Assembly: GCA_024693415.1 (NCBI GenBank) | Contig: JAILKX010000127.1 | Span: forward strand, 1-18,600 | Direction of reading: 5' to 3' | Source: Bacilli bacterium | Lineage (GTDB): Bacteria; Bacillota_I; Bacilli_A; RFN20; CAG-826 | DNA: 18,600 nucleotides | Shown here: positions 1 through 5,930 of the stretch, one piece after another | Layout: each line of letters starts with the position of its first letter | Numbering within the stretch: position 1 is the first letter of the stretch | The notes under the pieces: model-generated | Seen by the model: the letters and a program-made list of their open reading frames with translations, nothing else | Told to the model about the DNA's origin: nothing | Database searches by the model: none | Program-made: the position numbers and the translations under genes

Positions 1-143
1 CCTTCCCGTCGCTTCGCCCGAAAGGGCCATTCCAGAAGCCTTGGGGTAGCTCCCCTCCGCTCAGCCTGGCGTGGACGTGCGTGAATAACCAGGGCGTTAA
101 CCTGTTGTAGGATGAAGGTCCGTCGGAATGTGAAGAACCGATT
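1..143 (+). ncRNA. Possible 3' part of a structured RNA (unidentified)
   Basis: No reading frame here looks like a protein. The stretch is GC-rich and has several short hairpins: GCCC-GAAA-GGGC at 16-27, closed by a GNRA-type tetraloop; GGGG-TAGCT-CCCC at 43-55; and CCTGG (65-69) pairing with CCAGG (89-93). It leads straight into an intrinsic terminator at 144-167. That pattern fits the 3' end of a non-coding RNA whose 5' end lies before the window. I looked for rRNA, tmRNA, SRP RNA, RNase P and T-box signatures and recognised none. It could also be the untranslated tail of an upstream transcript or the end of a short ORF (frame 3 is open to about 110). Confidence 0.3.
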
Positions 144-167
144 AAGGCGGCTTGTTCCGCCTTTTTT
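144..167 (+). terminator. Intrinsic terminator after the left-edge transcript
   Basis: A seven-base-pair stem AAGGCGG (144-150) / CCGCCTT (157-163) with the loop CTTGTT runs into a T tract ending at 167. It ends whatever is transcribed from the left edge and separates it from the ESCRT-like operon. Confidence 0.85.
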
Positions 168-389
168 CGTCGTTTCTGCCACGCGAAACGGCCACCCCGC
201 AGACCGCTCACGCTCATCTCGGGCGGCCCCTTTGGCACTTTTTTGGCGCTGGGGGTTGTTTAATAGTTTTTGGCAAAAGCCTCCATTAAATGATTTGACG
301 CGCATGTTTATGTGCACGCGTCCATGCATTTGTGGTAAACTTTTGGACAATAATATGAATATGCGCACAAAGCGCAGAAGGGGAAACAT
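168..389 (+). promoter_or_regulatory. Leader and probable promoter region of the ESCRT-like operon
   Basis: This gene-free stretch must hold the promoter of the eight-gene operon. The best -10 candidate is TAATAT at 351-356, but its upstream partner (TTGTGG at 330-335) is too close for a good -35 match, so the promoter may be weak, activated, or read by another sigma factor. A TTGACG at 295-300 has no matching -10. Two small inverted repeats could be operators or leader hairpins: GCGCAT/ATGTGC at 300-315 and GCGC/GCGC at 363-375. The Shine-Dalgarno AGAAGGGGA at 376-384 sits five bases before the ATG at 390. Confidence 0.4.
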
Positions 390-1337
390 ATGCCTTGGTT
401 CACAGACGTGATCGAACTTGAGATGAAAGACTCTCGCAACAACCTGGTCGAGAAATACACTTTCGACGTCAGGAAACGCAACATCCAAATCAAGGTGAAG
501 CCCGGCTACGAAGCCATCGTGAACAACACCAAGTTCCTCGGCGGACAGACTCAGGATTTCACCAAGAAGAACTTCGGGGATTCCGTGATCGCCTTCGTCT
601 ATCAGCCCGCGAGGCTGAACGACCCGATCCTCATCCCGTTCTTCGCCGGCCAGCATACGGTGTCGCTCGACACCCATAAGACCGCGAAGGCGAAATTCGC
701 CCTCGTCGGCGAGGCTTCGGTCGAGGTCGCCGATTACATGGCGCTTGCGCGTTATTTCGACGCGACCATCTCGCTTCAGGACGTCGAGAACCGCCTGAAC
801 GAGGTGTTCAAGGATCCCTTCTCCACCCAGGTCACCGCGGCGGCGAAGACCCATATCAACAGCGCCTCCACCGACGTGAGCCTCTATTCGGAGCTTCCGG
901 CCATCGCCAAGGACGCTTCTCACGGCTCGGCCGCGAAGAAGCTCTTCGACATGGGGTTGGTCCTCGGCTCCCGCGGCATCGCGATGCGCCTCAACCCGAT
1001 CGGGGAGACGAGCGAGATCATCGATAGGATCAACGATGCCTTCAACAACAAGGCGATGGAGCAGTTCGACGAAGAGAAGATCGAGAAGCTACGCGGCTGG
1101 GAGATCGAGGACCGCAACGCGGCCAACCAGCACGAGATCGACGTCATCAACGCCCATCACACCAACACGAGCAACCAGAACACATCCAATACCTACAATT
1201 ACAACGGCAACGTCCCGCAGCAGCCCGTCCAGGAGCCCAGGCAGCAGCCGAAGAGGCATTTCTGCCCCAACTGCGGCAGGGAGCTTCAGGGCCACGAGGC
1301 CTATTGCCCCGACTGCGGCAACAAGATCGTTAAATAA
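390..1337 (+). CDS. SPFH-like protein with C-terminal zinc ribbon (YdjI-like)
   Basis: This 315-residue protein heads the operon. Residues about 30-215 read like an SPFH/band-7-type fold. The opening IKVKPGYEAIVNNTKFLGG resembles the first strands of that family, which scaffolds membrane microdomains. A polar Asn/Gln-rich linker (about 250-288) joins it to a C-terminal zinc ribbon with CPNC at 292-295 and CPDC at 306-309. There is no signal peptide or clear membrane span, so it probably sits on the cytosolic side of the membrane. The architecture recalls the family of B. subtilis YdjI ('virion core protein'-like), which is encoded beside a PspA-type protein in ydjFGHI. PspA is itself a bacterial ESCRT-III relative, so the context fits. 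Its likely role here is recruiting or organising the downstream filament proteins at the membrane. The zinc ribbon is clear; the SPFH call is from memory of the family. Confidence 0.7.
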   Translation: MPWFTDVIELEMKDSRNNLVEKYTFDVRKRNIQIKVKPGYEAIVNNTKFLGGQTQDFTKKNFGDSVIAFVYQPARLNDPILIPFFAGQHTVSLDTHKTAKAKFALVGEASVEVADYMALARYFDATISLQDVENRLNEVFKDPFSTQVTAAAKTHINSASTDVSLYSELPAIAKDASHGSAAKKLFDMGLVLGSRGIAMRLNPIGETSEIIDRINDAFNNKAMEQFDEEKIEKLRGWEIEDRNAANQHEIDVINAHHTNTSNQNTSNTYNYNGNVPQQPVQEPRQQPKRHFCPNCGRELQGHEAYCPDCGNKIVK

Positions 1338-1339
1338 AT

Positions 1340-1345
1340 AAGGAG
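1340..1345 (+). promoter_or_regulatory. Ribosome binding site for the second operon gene
   Basis: AAGGAG lies ten bases before the ATG at 1356, just past the TAA of the SPFH-like gene. It supports translation within one transcript. Confidence 0.75.
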
Positions 1346-1355
1346 TTTACACACC

Positions 1356-2312
1356 ATGGGACTATTTGGCTTTAAGAGCAAAGAAGAGAGAATGAAGGAG
1401 GCCAAGGAGAAGCAGCGCCAGGCCGAGATCCGCGGCAACGCGGGCGGCGTCGAGGCCGACCCGAAGAAGACCGCCAACAACAAGAAGGCAAACGACGCCC
1501 AGATCGCCGACAACCAGGCCGTCCAGAGGGAAAAGGACGCCCTCGACGCCGCGCTTCGCACCCTCTATAACGAGATGAGCCGCAAGGAGTGCGACGACGC
1601 CGCGATGGACGCCATCCGCGACGACCTGCTCCCCCAGATCCGCGCCTTGCAGCTAGAGGGCGAGCTTTTCGACATGCAGACCACCTCCTCCTTCCTCAAG
1701 GACGCGATCAAGTCCGTGATGGTCGCGGTCCAGCAAGGCGACAAGTTCGCCGCCATCATCGGCAAGAACTTCATCCAGGAATGGATCAGCAAGCTTTCGA
1801 CCCCTGGCTTCACCAAGCACTTCCACAACCCGAAATACGTCAAGTCCGTCCGCGACGAATTCAGCCTGAGGTTCTCGATCGAGCGCGCCGAGCGCATCCT
1901 CGAGCAGAACCGCCTCGCCGGGCAGAAAATCGTCGAACAGGCCAACGCCAAGCAGATCTCCGGCGCCCGCGCCCAGGCCGAGATCGATAAGCTCAAGGTC
2001 GCCAACGGCAGGCTGCGCAACCAGATCGCGACCTGGAACAACCAGCTCAATTCCGTCCAGGCCATCATCAGCGCCGAGGAGATGGTCAACGTCGCCGAGG
2101 AAGCCGGATCGATGGACCTGACCGACAGGACCAACGAGGTCCTCGACAGGAAGCAGGACATGACCGACGACTTGAATTCCGCCGCCAAGTCCGCGGCGAA
2201 GCTCGACGAGAACAACCTCGCCTCCACCGGGATGGACATCACCGGTTTCAGCGTCAACGAGGCCCCGGTCAACGACGATGCGCCGGCAACCCTCGACCTG
2301 AGCGGCCTATGA
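1356..2312 (+). CDS. Long helical protein with ESCRT-III-like N-terminus
   Basis: This 318-residue protein is almost all helix and charged coiled coil. It begins MGLFGFKSKEER, strikingly like the N-terminal LFG motif of ESCRT-III subunits (for example CHMP3, MGLFGK), a segment that helps those proteins bind membrane. A basic, Lys-rich region (10-50) is followed by helices at about 50-150, a less regular Trp/Phe/Pro-containing segment (about 140-170), and a long amphipathic helix region (about 175-290). The tail is acidic and ends LDLSGL. It has no membrane span and no enzyme motif. It lies 18 bases after the SPFH-like gene and 14 before the next ESCRT-III-like gene. I infer a filament-forming or filament-nucleating subunit of the ESCRT-III/PspA superfamily. 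It is longer than usual (about 200-240 residues), so an adaptor role is also possible. A plain coiled-coil protein of another family cannot be excluded. Confidence 0.55.
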   Translation: MGLFGFKSKEERMKEAKEKQRQAEIRGNAGGVEADPKKTANNKKANDAQIADNQAVQREKDALDAALRTLYNEMSRKECDDAAMDAIRDDLLPQIRALQLEGELFDMQTTSSFLKDAIKSVMVAVQQGDKFAAIIGKNFIQEWISKLSTPGFTKHFHNPKYVKSVRDEFSLRFSIERAERILEQNRLAGQKIVEQANAKQISGARAQAEIDKLKVANGRLRNQIATWNNQLNSVQAIISAEEMVNVAEEAGSMDLTDRTNEVLDRKQDMTDDLNSAAKSAAKLDENNLASTGMDITGFSVNEAPVNDDAPATLDLSGL

Positions 2313-2313
2313 T

Positions 2314-2320
2314 GAGGAGA
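2314..2320 (+). promoter_or_regulatory. Ribosome binding site for the third operon gene
   Basis: GAGGAGA starts two bases after the TGA of the previous gene and lies six bases before the ATG at 2327. It fixes that start and suggests tight translational coupling. Confidence 0.75.
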
Positions 2321-2326
2321 TGAACC

Positions 2327-2905
2327 ATGTTCGGAAAGAAAGAGCAACCCCCGGTCGACAAATCCGAGATCGACCGCAAATTCAGGACGACCCTCCGCGG
2401 CATTCAGCGCACGATCGACGGCTATGAGGAGAAGATCCAGGCCGAATTCGACAACGCCGTCAACTACCGCAAGGCCGGCAACATCGACGAGGAATCCCGC
2501 TGCATGAGGAAGATCTCGCGCCTTATGGCCGCCAAGATCCAGAAAGAGGAATTCTACGATAACGTCGAACAGGTCCAGGAACGCATCGACGATATGCTCG
2601 ACCAGGCCGCGGTTTCCCGCACCCTAGCCGACACCTACTCCGGGCTCGACAACCTCGTCGATTCCCGCGAGATGAAGTCGATCGTCAAGCAGCTAGAAGG
2701 CTTCAACAAGACCTTCGCCAAGGCCGGAAACATGATGGATGCCTTCATGAGCACCGTCGATTCGACCGTATCCAACAACCAAGTCAGCCAGACCTATTCC
2801 CCGACCGTGCAGGCGATGCTCGATCAGCGGATGAAATCGGTCGAGCAGCGCATAGAGGAGAAAGTGGAACAGGAGCAGGGGGCTGCTTCCATGTTCACCC
2901 TTTAA
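2327..2905 (+). CDS. ESCRT-III-like (Snf7/CHMP-type) protein with MIM1-like motif
   Basis: This 192-residue protein has the size and helical layout of an ESCRT-III subunit. It opens MFGKKEQPP, like the LFG start of CHMP2/CHMP3. A basic first helix (about 12-48) and a long second helix (about 52-105) form the hairpin-like core. The segment 114-145 (EMKSIVKQLEGFNKTFAKAG and onward, rich in Met) resembles helices 3-4 of CHMP1-type proteins. A flexible linker (about 146-160) precedes a C-terminal helix with AMLDQRMKSV at 163-172. This is close to the eukaryotic MIM1 consensus (D/E)xxLxxRLxxL, the motif that Vps4 MIT domains bind. The next gene, three bases on, encodes a Vps4-like ATPase with an MIT-like N-terminus. 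Expected role: polymerise on the membrane and be remodelled by that ATPase. A PspA-type relative is the main alternative, but PspA proteins lack this tail. Confidence 0.7.
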   Translation: MFGKKEQPPVDKSEIDRKFRTTLRGIQRTIDGYEEKIQAEFDNAVNYRKAGNIDEESRCMRKISRLMAAKIQKEEFYDNVEQVQERIDDMLDQAAVSRTLADTYSGLDNLVDSREMKSIVKQLEGFNKTFAKAGNMMDAFMSTVDSTVSNNQVSQTYSPTVQAMLDQRMKSVEQRIEEKVEQEQGAASMFTL

Positions 2906-2908
2906 ACC

Positions 2909-4117
2909 ATGGAAAGCATCAACAGCATCCGCAACCGCTTCATCGACATCAAGAAGCAGGCCGAGGCTGCGATACTCGTCAAGGACTTCGCCTCCGCCAA
3001 AATGCATCTACAGAAGGCGGTCGAGATCCTGCGCGACCTCTATCAGCGCGACACCAATCCCAAGAATCGCGAGGATTACGTCACCGCGATGAACACCCTG
3101 CGCGCCCAGCACGATCGCTGCCTCCAGGAGCTAGGCGAAGCCAAGAAGGTCCCCCTTCAGGCGACCAAGCGCCCGGTTCAGCAGAAGCCCGCGGGCGGAA
3201 AGGCTGAGCCCGGGAAGCCGGCGGACGATGGCATCACCTACGAATTCAATGGGATCGACGTCAAGAACTTCCTGACCCAGGAAGCGCGCTCGAAGGTCAC
3301 CTTCAGCGACGTCATCGGCATGGAGGAGGAGAAGCGGATCGTCCGCCAGGAGCTCTTCCTCACCCCCGAGCAGATGGAATACAAGAAATCGCTCGGCCTC
3401 GACCCCAAGAACTTCATCTTGCTCTACGGCCTCCCCGGCACCGGCAAGACCTTCTTCGCGATGGCGCTCTCGAACGAACTAAGCGCCTTCTCGAGCTCCG
3501 ACATCCCCTTCTTCTCGGTGCTCTGCACCCAGCTCAAAGGGTCGCTCGTCGGCCAGACCGAGAACAACATCATCGCCCTGTTCGAATTCACCAAGCAATT
3601 CGACCGCTGCGTCCTCTTCATGGACGAATTCGACGCCATCGGCATGTCGCGCACCCAGGCTTCCAACGACCCGACCGCGATCCCGACCGTCAACACCCTA
3701 TTGACCCAATTGTCCGGCTTCTCGTCGAACCCGAACCTCTTGTTCCTCGCCGCGACGAACTGCCCGTACAACCTTGACGGCGCCCTTCTTTCCAGGGCCG
3801 CCTTAAGGATCGAGGTCCCCCTTCCCTCTGCTGCGGTGCTTGAGGCATTGCTCAAGAGGAAGCTTGGCAACAAGGTCGACCAGTCCGTTGACCTCGCTAG
3901 CCTCGCCAGGGCCCTCGAGAAGGGAAAATACTCCAACCGCGACGCCTCGAACTTCATCCAGGCCGCCCTGTCCGAGGTCTTCAACGCCCACCTCGCAGAT
4001 CCCTCCGTCAACCTGATCGACGTGAACATGATCAACCTTGCTCTAAGCAAGGCGAAGTCCTCGATCAAGGCCAACGAAGAAGCGCGCCTCGAGGCGTTCA
4101 AACTCCAGGGAATCTGA
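2909..4117 (+). CDS. Vps4-like AAA+ ATPase with MIT-like N-terminus (first copy)
   Basis: A 402-residue protein in three parts. Residues 1-75 form an MIT-like three-helix bundle (KDFASAKMHLQKAVEIL fits the MIT helix 1-2 pattern). Residues 80-125 are a Pro/Lys/Gly linker. Residues 128-402 are an AAA+ domain. Walker A is GLPGTGKT (174-181), Walker B is VLFMDE (235-240) with catalytic E240, and sensor 1 is AATN (281-284). The C-terminal EARLEAFKLQG matches the terminal helix of the Vps4/katanin/spastin clade. Two features are unusual. The pore-loop aromatic (KWMG in Vps4) is replaced by SLVG at 212-215, and the Arg-finger region reads LLSRAALRIEV rather than RRRF. It may therefore hydrolyse or translocate differently from the second copy. 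It lies three bases after an ESCRT-III-like gene. Expected job: disassemble or remodel the filaments. Cytosolic. AAA+ is certain, Vps4-like is strong. Confidence 0.88.
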   Translation: MESINSIRNRFIDIKKQAEAAILVKDFASAKMHLQKAVEILRDLYQRDTNPKNREDYVTAMNTLRAQHDRCLQELGEAKKVPLQATKRPVQQKPAGGKAEPGKPADDGITYEFNGIDVKNFLTQEARSKVTFSDVIGMEEEKRIVRQELFLTPEQMEYKKSLGLDPKNFILLYGLPGTGKTFFAMALSNELSAFSSSDIPFFSVLCTQLKGSLVGQTENNIIALFEFTKQFDRCVLFMDEFDAIGMSRTQASNDPTAIPTVNTLLTQLSGFSSNPNLLFLAATNCPYNLDGALLSRAALRIEVPLPSAAVLEALLKRKLGNKVDQSVDLASLARALEKGKYSNRDASNFIQAALSEVFNAHLADPSVNLIDVNMINLALSKAKSSIKANEEARLEAFKLQGI

Positions 4118-4155
4118 TCGAATATCGATGCACGTCCCTCACCGATTCACCAACT

Positions 4156-4163
4156 AAAGGAGA
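4156..4163 (+). promoter_or_regulatory. Ribosome binding site for the fifth operon gene
   Basis: AAAGGAGA lies six bases before the ATG at 4170. The 52-base gap before this gene is the largest between the first seven operon genes and separates the two ESCRT-III/ATPase pairs. I saw no terminator or convincing promoter in it. Confidence 0.8.
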
Positions 4164-4169
4164 AAATCC

Positions 4170-4763
4170 ATGAATGAACTAAAACGCAAAATGAAGATGA
4201 TGGAAGAGAAGCAGGAAGCGAAAGAGATCATCAAGCAATTCGATTCCGTCATCGTCAAGCTCGACAACGGCATCGCCCAATGCCGCGAAAAGGCCAAAGA
4301 AGCCCTGCTCAAGAGGAACGACATGAATTCCTTCAAGATGTTCGGGCGCTCGATGAAGTATTACACCAACATGAAGAACTCCATCGAGACCATCAAGTGC
4401 CAATTCGAGAACTACTTGATCCAGGTCGAGGTCGCCAACACCTTCGTCGGCCTCAAAGGGGTCCTTGGCAAAACCGCGAAGATGATGGACTCGATGCCCT
4501 CCCTCCGCCAGAACAGCCGCGACTTCATGAAGTTCAAGAAGTCAATCATGAAGGGCCAGCTCTCGATGGATTCCATCAACTCGATGATGGCCAACATCGA
4601 CCCCTCCGCCGATTCCGAGATGTCGGTCGACGAGATCAACGCCCTCAAGGACGAGATCATGATGTCTTCCGGCGCCTCCCAGGTCCAGGTCGGCAACACC
4701 GACACCAACAAAGGCACATCCACCGAATCGCAGGGCGATTTCTTCCAAGAGCTCGACATCTGA
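4170..4763 (+). CDS. ESCRT-III-like helical protein (second pair)
   Basis: This 197-residue protein has an ESCRT-III-like plan. A basic first segment (MNELKRKMKMM) is followed by two long helices at about 12-48 and 52-100 (ENYLIQVEVANTFVGLKGVLG), then Met-rich shorter helices at 101-142. Residues 150-165 (MSVDEINALKDEI) form an acidic helix. A Ser/Thr/Gln-rich linker ends in DFFQELDI. The helix order and Met-rich third and fourth helices match the small ESCRT-III-like protein encoded at 2327-2905, but the sequences are very diverged, suggesting an old duplication with specialisation. No MIM1-like RL motif is obvious, so the acidic DFFxEL tail may be the ATPase contact. The partner ATPase gene starts three bases downstream. 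Confidence is moderate: the fold is inferred from pattern and from repetition of the gene-pair arrangement. Confidence 0.6.
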   Translation: MNELKRKMKMMEEKQEAKEIIKQFDSVIVKLDNGIAQCREKAKEALLKRNDMNSFKMFGRSMKYYTNMKNSIETIKCQFENYLIQVEVANTFVGLKGVLGKTAKMMDSMPSLRQNSRDFMKFKKSIMKGQLSMDSINSMMANIDPSADSEMSVDEINALKDEIMMSSGASQVQVGNTDTNKGTSTESQGDFFQELDI

Positions 4764-4766
4764 TCC

Positions 4767-5930
4767 ATGGCCTTCGATTTTCAAACAAAGCTCAAAACCT
4801 ACGAGGCCGCTTTGTCGAAGACCAAGGAGTGCCTATTGGCCAATGACACCACCAGCGGCTCCATGTACCTAGCCAAGGCCATCGAGCTTTCCGCCGAATT
4901 GGCCGCCAATGCCGCGGTCTCCGATTTCAAGGTGCGCTTTTCGACCGAGCATGCGCGCCTTTTGAAGATCGACGCCGCTTTGAAGTCCGGCAATAACCCC
5001 TTCCTCAAGAAGGCGACCAATAACGCCGGCAACTCCCCGAAATCCGAAAAAGACGGCAAGGATGATGAGCCGACCGGGTTCTTCAAGAAGGACATCCCCT
5101 CGGTCACCCTCGCCGACGTCGCGGGCCTAGAGGAGGTCAAGCGCGAGATCAAATTGAACGTCTTGCTCCCCCTCCAGAACCCCGACCTCTATTTCCGCTA
5201 CAAAGACGAAACGGGAAGCCGAATATTGATGTACGGCCCCCCTGGATGCGGCAAATCCTTCGTCGCCGAATGCATCGCGGGCGAACTAAAATGCGCCTAT
5301 GCGGTCCTAAGCGTCGCCGACATCCTCGACAAATACGTCGGCGAAGCGCCTAAGCGCGTCAAGGCGATCTTCGACGAAGCCGAGAAGTACGATAACTGCC
5401 TCCTCTTCTTCGACGAGATCGATTCCCTCGGCGCGAGCCGCGATTCCGATGAGTCGAGCCACACCAAAGACGTCCTGACCGCGTTTTTGACCTGCATGTC
5501 GGGATTTAAGCCCAAGGGCAAATCCCTCAAGGTCATCATCGCCGCCACCAATAGGCCGTGGTCGCTTGATAGCGCCTTGATCCGCGGCCAGCGCTTCGAC
5601 ACCCAGCTTTACGTCACTTTGCCTGACGATGAGGCGAGGATGTTTTTCGTGAAGAAAGCCTTCAAGAAGCATCCCGAGCTCATCGAGGGAAGCGACCTCA
5701 CCATGGAGCACATGGTTGAGCAATTGGATGGGTTCTCGGGCGCCGATATTACGACAATCCTTGCAAAAACCAAGGATTCCGCCCTCGCAAGGGCCCTCGA
5801 GGAGAAACCGCAAGAGGGCTATTGCAAGGTCACCAAAGCCGATTTCGATGGGGTCATTGAGAATTACCGCAACCCGATCACCCCGGATTCCCTGATGCGC
5901 TTCGAAGCGTTCAGGAAGGGGGTTATCTGA
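4767..5930 (+). CDS. Vps4-like AAA+ ATPase with MIT-like N-terminus (second copy)
   Basis: A 387-residue protein with the same plan as the first ATPase. Residues 1-75 form an MIT-like helical bundle, residues 76-108 a charged linker, and residues 110-387 the AAA+ domain. Motifs are canonical: Walker A GPPGCGKS (157-164), pore loop KYVGE (189-193) with aromatic Y190, Walker B LLFFDEID (212-219) with catalytic E217, sensor 1 AATNRP (259-264), an Arg finger in RGQRFD (273-278), and the FSGADI sensor-2 region (323-328). The C-terminal SLMRFEAFRKG matches the terminal helix of Vps4/katanin-type ATPases. It therefore looks like the fully competent translocase of the cluster. FtsH is excluded: there is no membrane anchor and no HEXXH protease. 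It is coupled to its ESCRT-III-like neighbour (gap of three bases), and its stop codon overlaps the next start by one base. Confidence 0.9.
   Translation: MAFDFQTKLKTYEAALSKTKECLLANDTTSGSMYLAKAIELSAELAANAAVSDFKVRFSTEHARLLKIDAALKSGNNPFLKKATNNAGNSPKSEKDGKDDEPTGFFKKDIPSVTLADVAGLEEVKREIKLNVLLPLQNPDLYFRYKDETGSRILMYGPPGCGKSFVAECIAGELKCAYAVLSVADILDKYVGEAPKRVKAIFDEAEKYDNCLLFFDEIDSLGASRDSDESSHTKDVLTAFLTCMSGFKPKGKSLKVIIAATNRPWSLDSALIRGQRFDTQLYVTLPDDEARMFFVKKAFKKHPELIEGSDLTMEHMVEQLDGFSGADITTILAKTKDSALARALEEKPQEGYCKVTKADFDGVIENYRNPITPDSLMRFEAFRKGVI

Noticed and set aside
1565..2347. 260-codon open frame on the - strand within the ESCRT-like operon
   Set aside because: It is antisense to the long helical protein, has no ribosome site and a Ser/Arg-rich shadow composition.
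4767..5930. FtsH-type membrane protease for the second AAA+ protein
   Set aside because: There is no membrane segment and no HEXXH zinc protease domain; the C-terminal helix matches the Vps4/katanin clade.
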